64,000 bases of DNA from Cavia porcellus (GCF_034190915.1 NW_026947490.1:62485494-62549493); one strand, 5' to 3'; numbered from the stretch's first letter, positions 32,100 through 43,639 are shown. The notes: generated by a model from the letters alone, not told the origin. Program-made: numbers and translations.

Positions 32100-33400
32100 T
32101 AAAAATAGTTTAATTGAAGTATAATTGATGTACAATAAAGTGCATAGATTTGAAAGTGTGCAATCTGATAACTTTTGATACATTTATATCCTTGTAATCA
32201 TAATTACATTAAGACAATGAATGTATTTATTACTCTCAAAAAATTCCTCTTATTCTTTCAATTTCTCCTCAACTTCTGTCCATTCACTGCCCATTCCCAG
32301 GCAACCACTGATGTGTTTTCGGTCACTATAGATTAATTTGCATTTCCTAGAATTTACATGAGTGGAACCACACAGTATGTACTTCTTTGAGCATATATAA
32401 TTATGCTGCTATATGTGTCAATAATTCATTCCTTTTAACTGTCTTTGAAAATCTCTCCTGTTTTACTTTTCTCATGATGGAGACAAAAAAATTGACACCC
32501 ACAAGTTAAAGGGAGGAAGGTTTATTTCAGTACATAGCTTGCTGACTGTAAGGCCAGTGCATAGATATACTACAATCTGTTTATCAGTTCACCTGTTTAG
32601 ATGTTTGAGTATTTACTGTTTGGTGCTATTTGCTAGGTGTAAACATCACAGTGTAAACACCTGAGCTTCACGCTTTCCAAAATTGTCATACCATTTTCAG
32701 TTCTTATCAGCAGTTCCTGAGAGTTCCATCTGCTCCACATCCTCCAAAAAGACTTGAAACCTTTAACTTTAGCCATTCTAGTGGCATTGTATTATGGCTT
32801 TAATTTGTATTTTCCTAGTGGCAAAGGTGTTGGGTGTCTTGTTATGTACATCTCTGCTATTCTTGTATCTTCTTTGGGGAAGCAGCTAATCAGCTCTTTT
32901 GCAAATCCAAAAAATTAGATTTTTCTTATTATTGAATTTTGAGAATTTCTCATATATCCTAGATATATGACTTACCGATATTTCTACCAGTCTGTTGTTT
33001 GTATTTTCATTATCAATGTCTTTCAAAGAGCTCTTAATTTTAAGTCCAATTGATCTACTTTCTTTAAAAAAAAAAAGAAATCTCTGACCAACCTGAAATC
33101 ACAAAGGTTTTCTCCCAGAAGTTTTTTCTAGAAGCTTTATAATTATATACTTTTATATTTAGGTCTATGATCCATTTTGAAGAAATTTTTATCTGTGACA
33201 ATAAGTGTAAGTCAAAGTATATATATATTTTGCCTATGACTACCCAATTATTACCATATCTTTGTTGAAAAAAATACTTTTGGTGCAAAATTGCCTTTGT
33301 ATTTTGCCAAAAATCAATTGACTGTGATATGTGGGTTCACTTGGTTCTACTGATCTTTTTGTCAGATTATGCTCTATTTTTATTCAGAAACTTGTAATTT
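32100..33400 (-). mobile_element. old L1 3' part (ORF2 end and 3'UTR)
   Basis: A long series of segments matches antisense L1: TTGAAGTATAATTGATGTAC, TTCCTAGAATTTACATGAGT, GTTTATCAGTTCACCTGTTT, GAGAGTTCCATCTGCTCCAC, GGCTTTAATTTGTATTTTCC, GGTCTATGATCCATTTTGAA and AAAATCAATTGACTGTGATA. The order is collinear over 1.3 kb apart from an insertion at about 32455-32555. Confidence 0.85.
32455..32555 (-). mobile_element. MaLR LTR end fragment inside the L1
   Basis: CTCATGATGGAGACAAAAAA, TTGACACCCACAAGTTAAAG and GGGAGGAAGGTTTATTTCAG match the ends of the LTRs at 31.6 and 21.9 kb. L1 sequence resumes at about 32560 (AGATATACTACAATCTGTTT). Confidence 0.6.
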
Positions 33401-34822
33401 TTCTACCCCAATAAGAAATCAGAAGACTTTTTAAAGACAAAAATCACTCAAAATATATAGTGATGGTTATTAATAGAGAATTTTTTGTTAATACGGTTTG
33501 ATGTGTGGTTGTCTTTGGAGTTGATTTTAAATATTCTACATTTACATTATTTGCTTAACAGGCGACGTAACATGGTATGACCATAGTGATCACATTTCTT
33601 TTATACTCTTATTTTTATAAAAAGAAAATACACTGTCTACCAGGGGAAGAGAGGTTTTGTCTCTGGAAGACAGCTCCCATCTGTTCTGAGAGGACTGAGG
33701 AGGACCAGAGACCTGTGCAGAGGAAGCGAGATGAGCCTGGGGGGAGAGAAAGTTCTGGAAGCCTGGAGAGAAAGTTCTGGAAGCCCAGAGAGAGAGAGGG
33801 CTGCTGTGTGTAAAGGGTGGGGAAGCGGGCCCAGGCCTACAGGGGGAAGGGGAAATCCTGAGGAGGTGTGAGCCACTGAGGAAATGACAGAACTGAGACG
33901 GGGAAGGAAGCACAGTCGCAGGGGGCAGACAGGCTTAGAGGAGACAGGCCTGCCCCGCATCTGCCTCTTCATGGAGGCCCTGAGTGAGTAAAGGAACAGC
34001 TGAGGGGAAAACAAGGAAAGGAAAGGAAAAAGGAGAGCCTGCAACTGGGACAGAACATGGGACCAGCCTGGTATTTCAAGAGTCCCAGCTTCTCGGGTGT
34101 AGAAATCCTAATCATAAGACCTAGGGATGACCCAAGAGGCCCTTTCCCGTGGCCCAAATGGCAGTGAATGTACAGTCCGTTGTTTAAAGCATCTCTAAAA
34201 GGCGAGAAGATGACTGTTGCTGGGGATTTGTTACGGTGCCAGCAGGCAGGCCCAGGACAGGGGCTTCTACTGTTACTGAGCTGTGGAACTGTCACTAGTG
34301 ACGACACAGTTGTGTAGTTAAAATGATATTGCAGCATCACGTTAGCTGAGTAAGAGGACAAATATAGGACAAAAGAGGACGAGGTAAAGAAAGCAAATGT
34401 GTATTTGGTAATTTAAAAATGTATTTTATTGATGCCCATTAATTTTACAAAACACTGAATTTCAGTGTGGCATTTTCATGTGTACATGTAACATTCTGAT
34501 CCTGTTTACCTCCCCATTACTGTCCCTTTCTCCCTCATCCTCCTCCTCCCTTTACTCCTGGCTTCCTCTGATCTAATAATGCCGATCGTCTCCCTTCCGG
34601 TGTCGAGAACACGACAATTTAAAAAATCTTCACTGAAGAAAACAGGTAGTGAGGTCACAGAACTGGGAAGGAAAGTGTGGTCACTAAAGACAGAGCTACT
34701 TCATTCAAAACTGCACTGAGAGAGGCTATACAACCCAGGGGAGATCGCGTCCTTCTTGCTCTTGTTCGCAAAGTTATTTGCTGTCTGTCTCTTCAGCTGG
34801 GTTTTGTTTGTTTTGTTTTGTT
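33401..34822. other. no gene seen; short 22-bp duplication
   Basis: GAGAGAAAGTTCTGGAAGCC occurs twice with a 22-base period (33744 and 33766) in a G/A-rich unique stretch. Frames of 107-135 codons on the minus strand read through low-complexity purine-rich DNA and have no domain. About 34420-34620 resembles an antisense L1 3'UTR but is too diverged to call. Confidence 0.4.
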
Positions 34823-34895
34823 TTTGCAGTGTTGGGATAGAACCCAGGGCCTGGCATTGCTGGGCAAGTGCTCTTCACTTAGCTTGATGTCCACA
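34823..34895 (-). mobile_element. ID-like SINE half
   Basis: TTTTTGCAGTGTTGGGATAG, then AACCCAGGGCCTGGCATTGC and TCACTTAGCTTGATGTCC. Confidence 0.65.
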
Positions 34896-35179
34896 AACAC
34901 CAGCCAGCTTAATTTTCAAGAACCTTTCCCTGCATTCACCTTGGAAGTCAACAGAAGCTCTGATCTCTTCAAAGGAACAGATGGATGATCCAAGAATAAT
35001 CAGAACATGCCTGGAACACAGGAAGAGGTCAACCTAGGTTCTGTTGCCTTCCATCTGGCATGGCCTCAGGAGTCTCACAAGCACTGACCTCCTGCTGGTG
35101 CCTGTGAACCTATAAATAGGTGTAGTGGTACTAAATGGTGAACCTGCTCTCATATGTGGTCTCAGAGAAAGGGAACTGA
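34896..35179. other. no gene seen
   Basis: Short unique stretch with unsupported frames. CACAAGCACTGACCTCCTGCT near 35080 contains a partial minus-strand CTCF-like string. Confidence 0.3.
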
Positions 35180-35575
35180 TATTTGTATAGTATTGTTCTA
35201 TGCCAGGCACTGTTCTAGGTCTATTTATGTAATATCTTAATATTCCCAATGATACATATATTAGTACATTTTTTCCTACTGTAACAAAATAGCTGAGGCT
35301 GGGTACATTACAAAGAAAAGAAGTTTATTGAACTCATGAGAACTACCTTAAACCCTCCTGAGTGAAGGGTCCCCAACAATCTAACTACCTCCTCCTAAGT
35401 CCCACCTCATAAGGCTTCTGCCCTCTACCACACTGCCACACTGGGACTAAACCCATTCCAGTTTCAGAAGAGGGAGTTAGGAGTCCATCCCCTCTGAAGA
35501 CTCTTAAATGGAAAGATTTCCCCAAAGTCACACAAATCTGTTACTGAGCAGACAGAAATCTTCCAAAGATTAAGG
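35180..35575 (+). mobile_element. MIR SINE split by an LTR
   Basis: The left piece (35180-35257) has GTTCTATGCCAGGCACTGTT and CTAGGTCTATTTATGTAATA. The right piece (about 35500-35575) has CCCAAAGTCACACAAATCTG and TTACTGAGCAGACAGAAATC. In an intact MIR these parts lie roughly 50 bases apart. Confidence 0.7.
35258..35495 (-). mobile_element. MaLR-type LTR inserted in a MIR
   Basis: TTAGTACATTTTTTCCTACT, AACAAAATAGCTGAGGCTGG, AAGAAGTTTATTGAACTCAT, AAGTCCCACCTCATAAGGCT and CACACTGGGACTAAACCCAT are antisense MaLR LTR segments. About half of the LTR is deleted internally. Confidence 0.7.
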
Positions 35576-36388
35576 TCTATTAGAAAAAAATGGGACAGAG
35601 ATTTATAGGCTGTTATTGGAAATCTAGCTACTGTATTTGCAAAGGTCTGGGTTAGAGCTGGAGGTCCCTTATTGGTCCTCCCAGTAGGTACCTGAAGACT
35701 TCTAGTTACCCCATAGTAGGGTTTAAATATTTAATGTGTAATTACTTGATTTCATAATATGAAAGTAAAGTCAGATTGAGGCCCTGGGCCCTCCTGCCCT
35801 AGGAAATCCAGGGCCCCTGTCCCTGCCCTCAGCCTGTATCTTGGGAGTCTCACCTTTTTCCTTTCCTTCTCCGCCTCTGGTCTGTGGCTTCCCCTAAATT
35901 CTCCGTCTGCTTACTTCTATTCTGTGCTGCTCCTTTGCTATGGAAGGACTGCAGAATTTATCTTTGTGTAAGAGAAAAGAATGAAGGATGCCAAACACTA
36001 ACCTGTGAGGAGAACCCAAACAAAGCTCAGACTTCGGAACTGTTTGTTAAAGAAAGAGAAGCGTCTGAGGTCAAAAGCTAGGGTGGAAATGCCCTGGGAT
36101 TGGGTTTGCTGTGCTTGCTAAATGTCGCACTGGGAAAGGATTCTAGGAACCACTACTCAGGGTCCCAGACTCATGATGTTTTTGACTTTCTGGTGGTGTG
36201 AGAGTAACATTATTCAGAAGAAGCCACGCTTCCCATTCTGAATGTTGATCTTTCCCAAGTTGGTGAGGTGTCATATGAGCCTCTCCTGCAATTCTGCGTG
36301 TGGCAGCCAGGTGCAGCTCCCAGTCAGCCGTAAAATCACCAGGGGAGCAGCTGGTACCCCCAGAGTCTGGGGTTACCAGAGGATTCCG
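35576..36388. other. no gene seen
   Basis: Unique sequence with two plus-strand frames of 65-80 codons and no motif. Confidence 0.4.
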
Positions 36389-36427
36389 CCTCTGTCTCTC
36401 TGTCTCTGTCTCTGTCTCTGTCTCTTC
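36389..36427 (+). repeat. (GTCTCT)n microsatellite
   Basis: Six to seven hexamer-like units of CTCTGT / TCTCTG. Confidence 0.85.
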
Positions 36428-36484
36428 AGGTATTTAACAAAATTAAATGATTTATTAAACACTATTAGAAAAGCTTTGGGTTAG

Positions 36485-36573
36485 TTTTTTTTGGGGGGGG
36501 GTTGCTGAGCCTAAAACCCAGGGCCTCCAGCATGCTAAGCACAGTCTCTACCACTGAGCTATGTCCCCAACCA
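36485..36573 (-). mobile_element. ID-like SINE
   Basis: A T/G homopolymer run is followed by AAACCCAGGGCCTCCAGCAT, TCTCTACCACTGAGCTATGT and CCCCAACC. Confidence 0.75.
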
Positions 36574-37192
36574 GTAATTTTGCCCGTCTGTAGGCCAATG
36601 TAAGTTTTCTGAGCACATTTAAATCAGGCTAGGTTAGGCTATGGTTATTTGTGGGACAGGCGTAATGTATTTTTGACTTATTCCTGCAGTGAGTTTAGCA
36701 GGACTTAGTCCCTTCTTAAGGACCTGCATCCCTTGAGCTGGAGGCTCCTTCCTGTGTGGCAATTCTCCCTTCTCAAGAAATACCAACAAGAGAATATTGT
36801 TGCCTCTAACAGTCAACTCATTGCATAGGCTTAGATGAGTTTTTCTCACTTAACAAGAAATCTGGAAATGGACACACCAGAACCTGTTGAAACCTTAAAG
36901 CCCACATTCATTCTACTGTCTTACAATATAACAACGGCTAGGGCTAAGAACACGTGTCAAGAGGTGAAGGGGGGCGGGGAGGGAGAGAGGAGGAGAGGAA
37001 CAGGGAGAAGGAGAGAGAAAGAGAGGGAGAGAGTGACAGAGAGGGAATTTGAGATCAAAGAGTGAGCGTGGAAATGCCCAACCCAGCATTGGTTCCAGGA
37101 AAACTAGCCAAGGAAAAGACAAGTTAAGTAATTTAGCTGCTACTACTTTGGGAAATTTCTGCACATCTACATGTCTGTCTTTCTGTCTGGGC
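36574..37192. other. no gene seen; GA-rich patch
   Basis: A purine-rich low-complexity patch (about 36962-37052) explains the Arg/Glu-rich plus frame and Ser/Leu/Pro-rich minus frame over it. Confidence 0.4.
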
Positions 37193-37207
37193 AGACAGCT
37201 CACTTGA

Positions 37208-37320
37208 TTTCTTTTTTTTTTTTTTTTGCTTTTTCATTTTCCTCAGTACCAGGGATCGAACTCACGACTGCCTGCTTTCAAGGCAGGCACTTATGCCGCT
37301 GAGCTAAATCCCCAGCCCCA
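37208..37320 (-). mobile_element. ID-type SINE with perfect 15-bp target duplication
   Basis: Poly-T, GTACCAGGGATCGAACTCAC, GCAGGCACTTATGCCGCTGA and GCTAAATCCCCAGCCCC. Exact copies of AGACAGCTCACTTGA flank it at 37193-37207 and 37321-37335. Low divergence and a perfect duplication mark a recent insertion. Confidence 0.95.
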
Positions 37321-37335
37321 AGACAGCTCACTTGA

Positions 37336-38260
37336 AACCACAGTACGCATATCAGACTCACTTCAAGCCCCTCGCCTGGCCGTGCACCACTATCCTCAAT
37401 TTATATGTCGTGAACTTGGCTGAGGGGAAGTTTTCCCAGCTTTCTGGGCTCAGTTCCAATCAGTTTCCTGCCTTGAAACATCCACATTAAGTCACCTCAG
37501 TCTAAAGTCAAAGTTCTACTCAGACTCTGCCCTGCGAGACACCACAAAAACCCTGTCCAGGGATGCTCTTTCTTCCTGTGGTGCTTTCTGATAAACATAG
37601 CCTTGGTTTAACATCAAGTTATCTGGTGATACTGGAGGGGTTCTAATACTATCCTTAGCTTGTGGCTTCTGTCCTTGATTCAGAGGTAACAAGGTCTTTA
37701 TTCTAAGCCTAAAGAAACGGGAAAGGTGAGGAACAAAAGCACTTGTCAGCTAACCCCCCCCCCCCTTTTTTACTTATAAATAAACCTTCCCTTTTACAAA
37801 CAATCTGAAGCACTGAAGCATGAGACTTTGATACCACCCTGATGACAGGAAAACCCAGTTTACTTCTCTGCTCCATAGAAAGAATCCTAATGTAGGCAGA
37901 GCTCCCCAAAGTCTTCTCATCAGTGTTCTCTCTGTGCGTGCATCTCCTGCTCAGAAAAGGGCTGTGCCATGCCAGGGGCAATCTGCATGGCATAAAATGC
38001 CATCAACGCTGACTTGTTTATGAGTAAAATCACCATGAAATAACTATTGATCCTCATAATATTTGCAATAATCATAAAACTGTATATATTCTAAGTTATC
38101 CCTGCCATGAATGGCCCCACACATTTCTAAGGACTGGAACAACTGAGGGATTCCACATACATGGAATGTGATTTCCAGGAACTCTTTATGATGGCTTACT
38201 GAGCTTCCATGTATTAAAAAGAAGACTTCTCCAGTTTCAAATCTAACATGTTCTTTTTCT
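37336..38260. other. no gene seen
   Basis: Unique sequence. A C-run followed by a T-run (37755-37771) is the only low-complexity feature. Confidence 0.4.
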
Positions 38261-38338
38261 TTTTGGTACCCGGAATCAAACTTGTCACCTTGCACTTGCC
38301 AAGCAGGTGCTGTGCCGCTGAGCTATATCCCTGGCCCT
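38261..38338 (-). mobile_element. ID-type SINE
   Basis: TTTTGGTACCCGGAATCAAA, TTGCCAAGCAGGTGCTGTGC and GAGCTATATCCCTGGCCCT. CATGTTCTT occurs on both sides, a likely target duplication. Confidence 0.85.
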
Positions 38339-38894
38339 ATCATGTTCTTATTACAATAGTTTAGGCGTTGTAAAATGAGACTTCCCACACGCAGCGTCAA
38401 CAGGCCCATCCACCTGCTCACCACGTCCCCAAGGAGAGCAACGTTAATACACTGGTTTACAGCTTTTCAGATCTTTTTCAAGGTCTTTAGAGGTGTGTGT
38501 GCATACACACAAACATGAAAATAGTCCACGCTATGTGAACCATGTCAAAAAAAACTCACCCCACATTGCTTTCCTGCCGTCATGTTTCTAGAGAGCGCTC
38601 CTCATCCCCATGCATACCCCAAACTGGCTGAACCCCCTGCAGTTTCTGTGCATGAGTGATCCTGACCTGCTGAACTCAATTTGCTATTTGAGTGATTTCA
38701 TTTCCTTCCCTCCTTTTTCTTCCTTTTATGTTTGCCTTACAAGTGAGCCTAAAACAAATGTCTTTGTACGCAGGTTTAATTTTTAAAAAGATTTGTTCTT
38801 TTGGTGTTTGTTCAGATGATGGGTAAAATGTAGTGTCTCACTGTTTCTCTCCGTTGCATTTCCTGGACAGTTAGGAGGAAATAGTTCAGTTTGT
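38339..38894. other. no gene seen
   Basis: Unique AT-rich sequence. Confidence 0.4.
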
Positions 38895-39110
38895 TGTTTA
38901 TATTTCTTTCGTGAGTTGCTGAGACACGTTCTGCCCAATATGATAGCTACTAGTCTGGTATGTGTATGGGCACTTGGAGTATCACTAGTATAAATTGAAT
39001 TTTTAGTATAAAATATACAGACATTTCATAGACTTAATCTAAGAAGGGATGTCAAATATTTCATTTTATTTTTACATTTATTATGTGTTTTCAATAATAA
39101 GATATACTGC
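38895..39110 (+). mobile_element. ancient mammalian interspersed repeat, family not named
   Basis: TTCTGCCCAATATGATAGCT and GGGCACTTGGAGTATCACTA resemble the same old family as 12245-12530, in the opposite orientation. Confidence 0.4.
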
Positions 39111-39114
39111 TTTA

Positions 39115-39195
39115 AATGTGGGGGGAGGGATGCTGGAAATTGAACCCAGGGCATACTAGACGAGAACTTCACCCCTGAGCTACACTCTGAGCCCC
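39115..39195 (-). mobile_element. ID-like SINE
   Basis: GATGCTGGAAATTGAACCCA, GAGAACTTCACCCCTGAGCT and ACACTCTGAGCCCC. Confidence 0.7.
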
Positions 39196-39224
39196 TTCTT
39201 TAAATAACTTTTAATTTTATTCTA

Positions 39225-39301
39225 TTTGGGTACCAGGAATTAAATTCAGGACCTCAGGTTTGCCAGGCAGGTATGCACCACTGAATTAAATCCTTGGCTC
39301 C
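39225..39301 (-). mobile_element. ID-type SINE
   Basis: TGGGTACCAGGAATTAAATT, TTGCCAGGCAGGTATGCACC and CTGAATTAAATCCTTGGCTC. It sits 30 bases from the preceding ID element in the same orientation. Confidence 0.75.
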
Positions 39302-39504
39302 AGTAATTTAATATGGCGATCGAAAAATTTTAAGTTAATATGTAGTTTACATGCTGTTTTGTTGGGTAGATATGGTTTAGATTTTTCTTTTAATTGAATT
39401 AATTATTTTTTTCATATTGACATAAGGGTTCTTGATACATTGTTAATACATATCATTTTACTGCTATTTTTTATTTTTTCATTTAAATTTTATTTTATTA
39501 GTAT

Positions 39505-39613
39505 TGTGTTTTGAGACAGGCTCTCACTGTGCTGCCTAGGCTGGTCTTGAACTCACGAGCTCAAGCAGTCCTGCTACCTTAGACTCTCAGGTAGGCTCAT
39601 TGGCACTGCTCAT
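39505..39613 (-). mobile_element. B1-type SINE
   Basis: TTTTGAGACAGGCTCTCACT, GCTGCCTAGGCTGGTCTTGA and ACTCACGAGCTCAAGCAGTC. Confidence 0.8.
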
Positions 39614-39976
39614 CTGGTGTTATAGATTCTCTTGTCATGCAAAAATTGTAAGTTTTAAAGAATCTGTCCAGTATTTCCTTCATTGCTTTTGGGGTTTTTT
39701 GTTTTGTTTTGTTTTGCTTAGGAATTATTTCACTATGCTAAGGTTATGAAAACTTTTTGTATTTTTAAAAGTTATTTCTTGCTCTACTGCTTATCTTTTT
39801 TTTGGCATTTGAGTTTTTTTTGTGTTTGTTTGTTTGGTGTGAGATAGGTAGCTTGAAAAGTTTCTGTTAAATTACAAGATAAATGAAGTATGCAAGTCTG
39901 ACGGGTATAGCTGTATATACTTTTGACGGGTGGTTCTTTGACTATTTTTTTAAATGAAAACCAATTTTCCTATTTT

Positions 39977-40125
39977 CCATTTATTTATTTGAAATGGGTC
40001 TTGCTATGTGTTCAGGCCGACCTTGAATTTTCTGTGTGGCCCAGGCTGGCCTCAAACTTGCAGCAATCCTGCTGTCTCAGTCTCTGAGTGCTGGAAGCAC
40101 TCTCATGCGCCCCCACACCCGACTC
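39977..40125 (-). mobile_element. B1-type SINE
   Basis: GAAATGGGTCTTGCTATGTG, TGGCCCAGGCTGGCCTCAAA and CTGAGTGCTGGAAGCACTC. Confidence 0.85.
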
Positions 40126-40519
40126 CTGGCTTTCTGCCTTCAGAGGTGCGAGTTGCTTCTCTGCTTTTATACTGTTTTGTTCCTAACAAACTGAAAGTGT
40201 TGAACACTGTCTCTGCATCGTCAATATATTTGATTATTCCTGTTCCAGAATCTCACCATTTTAGTTACCAAGGTTCCTCAGAATTTTTCTATATCTAGGA
40301 GAACAAGCCTTTTCAAAAAATTATTCATGGGCATGTGAGAATCAATGGCTTTTTAAAGAATTCGCTTGGCACCATTCATGTTGAATGTTAGAATTTTGAT
40401 TGAGCTTTGTATTGATGTAATTTGGGAGAGAACTTACATTTTTAGCAATACCAAGTGCTCCTGTTCAGGAGCATAATACACATCTTCATGTATTCATGGC
40501 TTTTAAAATGGGAATCAGA

Positions 40520-40622
40520 GTCAGGGATTTAGCTCAGGGGCATAAGCACCTGCCTGGCAAGTGCAAGGTCCTGAGTTTGATCCCTGGTACCAAAAAAAAA
40601 AAAAGAAAAAGAAAAAAAAAAG
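40520..40622 (+). mobile_element. ID-type SINE
   Basis: GGGATTTAGCTCAGGGGCAT, AAGCACCTGCCTGGCAAGTG, GAGTTTGATCCCTGGTACC and an A-tail. Confidence 0.9.
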
Positions 40623-40935
40623 AGATGTTCTTTCACATAAAATGGGAATTAATACAATTTTATACTTCTCTTAATATATACCTTGTGTGTTATGCAGTAG
40701 GCTTAATCTTAATTATGTTCCTGCTTTTGTTGCTATTGTGAATTGATGTTTTTTACTTCTCATTTTATAGTTATGTTGATCTGGTATTCAACCAACCTAA
40801 CTGAAGGTTCTGGTTCTGTTTGTTTTTCACTGAATTCTCTTTGATTTTCTAGGTACACAATTATCTAATTCCTACCACTTGCTTTTGCCAGTTCCTAAGA
40901 GGCAATTATTAAGTTCTAGGAACTGTGCATAGTGA

Positions 40936-42385
40936 TTACTAAAAGCAATTATTTATAATTAAGTTATATAAATGTGTAATTAAATCATATAAAACAGGAA
41001 TATATAATAGATTATATAAATACTCAAAGCTCATTTTTCATCCTAGTCATTTGTCCATTGTGCTAATTATTTTGTATTTTTTATTATCTATGCTCTTCAG
41101 GTTACTTATTTCTACTATTTCTGTATGATGGAAACTATTTATAATGATGTTATCATATACTTTTTCCACTTTCCATCCAGTGATATTGCTTTGATAGCAG
41201 CCACTATCAAAATGCTTCATGATTTATTGTGGAAATCAGCAAGTACTATGAATCAGATCTTGACTTATTGTCTAGACTTGAAGAAATGGCGAAATACTAG
41301 CTTGGGAGGTTAAACTTAAAAGCATGTCATTGTATTTAGCACAACCAAAGAGGACATAATCTTAAGTATAGAAAACTATTTTTCACTTTAACCAAGAAGT
41401 TGCTCATACCACTGAAGTTTGGACAAATTCTTTCATTTTAGTTTCTCTCATTAGTGTAAACAAAGACATCAGCCAACATTCATGCTGGAACCTCCATTCA
41501 GAGAACTGGTTGTTGAGCAGATATCATCACCCCAGTGATTTAAAGCAATAAACATTGAAAATTCTTCTTCCTCCTGAACATGACATCTCGTTTCATTTCT
41601 TACATCTACTGCATTGGCTGGGACTCTAATACAATGTGAAACAGCAGTAGAGTGCTTGACAGTCTTGATCGAATCCTTACTTCAATGGTTCTACTTTATC
41701 ATTTAGAATGATGTGTGTTCTGGATTTCTGCAAGACACAAGATGGAGTTCTGGAATTTCGCTTGCGTACTTTCCTACATACTAGCAGAAAACGTCTGAGG
41801 TTTGTTCTTCATAAACTTTCTCACTTAAAAAATTCTTCTATCTTCTACAATCCTCTGTTTTCTTGCTAAAATTTTCTGACCATATGGATTCCAGAGTCCT
41901 TGCCACATTCGGCATTAATTTCCCACTGAAAACACTTCTGATGGTTTGAGAACGTGCCTGTGCTGTCCGTTCTGCCCTCTTCCCTGGCTTTGTCCTACTG
42001 TCCAGCGCAGTCCATAGTGCCTGCCCCTACCCCCTGTGGCCCCATTTCTGCGGCATCACTGCAGGTTTCTGCTGTGCTCCATCCACCCTGAGTGCTCCCT
42101 GACAGCGTTAGTGCTGTGTGCTTGACGGTGTCTCTTTCACCCCTTTGCTTCTTGGCCTCTGAGATGCCTGCTCTTCCCATCTGCTTCCTGCCTCACTGAC
42201 TGCTCCTTTTCAGTCTTCTCTGCTTGCTCCTTCTCTTCTCTTCATCCACTGTCTGTGGAAGTTCCCGGCATGCTCGGAGCTCAGCCTGCAGCCCTCTTCT
42301 CTGTCGGTTCCACAGCTTCGAGTTCAGTTTCTTTGTGGCTGATTCCCACATTTGTGTCTTTGTGGAGCAGCTGTCTAGAGTATTC
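40936..42385. other. no gene seen
   Basis: AT-rich to about 41900, then mixed. A 62-codon plus frame (41125-41313) and frames near 42000-42430 have no domain or splice context. Confidence 0.4.
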
Positions 42386-42860
42386 AAATGTTTATTTTTA
42401 CATCCATTCAGATATCTTGCAGACATCGCAAACTTTCAAAGCCAAAATCATACTGTCAGTTCTTCCTCTCTGCCAAGACTATTCCTTACATAATCTCTCT
42501 TTCTCCTCATGAAGCATACCGTAGTTCTTCACAAACTAGAATGCACACTGGGGCCCCCTCTTCTTTTCACAACACAATCCATCAGTATGTATTAGTTTTT
42601 CCTCCTTTTAAAATACACCTCAAATCCATCCACTCCCTCCCATTACCACCACTTCGCATCCAGGTCCCAATGTTTCCTTTAGCTCTCATCTGGACTTCCA
42701 TGGTGGCCTCCAGATTGTCTGCACGTTCATTCTTCCTCTTCCACAACAACCGCTGAAATTATTGTCTGTATGAAATCTGCATTGTTTCCTGTGACAGGCA
42801 ACAGCAGCTAAACAAAACAAAGCAAAAGAAAACCTTCAGTGGCTTCCATCATGCTTAAGG
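42386..42860 (+). mobile_element. L2 LINE fragment
   Basis: ATCCATCAGTATGTATTAGT, CCAGGTCCCAATGTTTCCTT, CATCTGGACTTCCATGGTGG and TTCAGTGGCTTCCATCATGC follow the L2 segment that precedes its 3' end (ctggactactgcaa ... tcaatggcttcccat). Highly diverged. Confidence 0.5.
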
Positions 42861-43002
42861 AAAAAAACACTTAATTGTGGTGGCTTCCTCTCTTATTCCT
42901 GCGGCTTTCAGAAGATGCTTCATCCCTTGGGGAGATCTTCCCTGGTTTCTTCAGATGGCTAATTTCTTCTTTTCCAACCTCAGCTTGAAATGTGTCCTCC
43001 TC

Positions 43003-43639
43003 GAGAGCTCCCGAGATCCAGCCATGGCGTGACTCAGGCAACCTATTCACCTGCCCTCTTGGTAAGCATCCACAGTGTGGGCCAGGAGGAGAACCAGAGC
43101 TCCGGAGATCCAGCCATGGTGGGACTCAGGTGGCCTATTTACCCACTCTTTTGGTAAGGGCCTGCGGCATGGGCCAGGAAGAGAACCATTGCCTGTGAGC
43201 CTACTGCCATGCGGGCTGAAAATCAAGTACCCCCCCCATCCACCCATAGCTACTGGGGATAGATGTCTCAGCATCTCTTGGGAGGATGACCATATGCAGT
43301 ATGGCAAATATGGGGGATTTCCTTCTATCTTCTGTTTGAAGGCAAAGGTTGCTTTCACTATTTTGTTTAGTTATGTTTCTTTTGCTCTTTTCAGTACTTT
43401 CAATTGGTTTTATAATGTTCTATTTTTGGTTTGATTTTGCTATACCTAATTGACTGGACAACTATTGTGAAGTTAAGGAGATATACCATAGTACCTGTTG
43501 CTACTCTACAATCCCAGTATCCTACTGTGAAATCCTGTACCAATTTCACTGTATTGTCTCGATTGGCTTTGTTCTGTCTTGTGCTGTTGCATTTTTACTA
43601 CTTTCAAAATAAAAAAAAAAAAAGAAAAAAGAAAACAGG
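43003..43639 (+). mobile_element. L1/HAL1-type 3' end insertion with 14-bp target duplication
   Basis: The insertion is flanked by exact copies of AATGTGTCCTCCTC at 42989-43002 and 43640-43653 and ends in a poly-A tail (43611-43637), so it is a complete target-primed event that is 5'-truncated. It holds two 92-base tandem units and then about 450 bases of T-rich 3'UTR. The stretch TTGTGAAGTTAAGGAGATAT onward aligns by eye with the 150-base repeat of the HAL1-type element at 19.41 kb (GCTGTGAAGATAGTGGGATT). The relationship to that family is therefore likely but rests on diverged sequence. Confidence 0.75.
43004..43188 (+). repeat. two tandem 92-bp units
   Basis: Units start AGAGCTCCCGAGATCCAGCC (43004) and AGAGCTCCGGAGATCCAGCC (43096) and both end GGGCCAGGA-GAGAACCA. 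They differ at roughly a fifth of positions. They lie at the 5' edge of the insertion, so more units may exist in the source element. Confidence 0.85.

Larger units (their letters stand above)
39620..40935 (-). mobile_element. old L1 fragment (ORF2), carrying SINEs
   Basis: AACTGAATTCTCTTTGATTT-type, TTGGCACCATTCATGTTGAA, ATTTTGATTGAGCTTTGTAT and TTTGGGAGAGAACTTACATT segments match antisense L1 ORF2 coding DNA. A B1 (39977-40125) and an ID (40520-40622) are inserted within it. Divergence is high. Confidence 0.55.

Noticed and set aside
33590..34044. Ser/Pro/Leu-rich minus-strand frames of 107-135 codons
   Set aside because: They translate a purine-rich low-complexity stretch read on the complementary strand.
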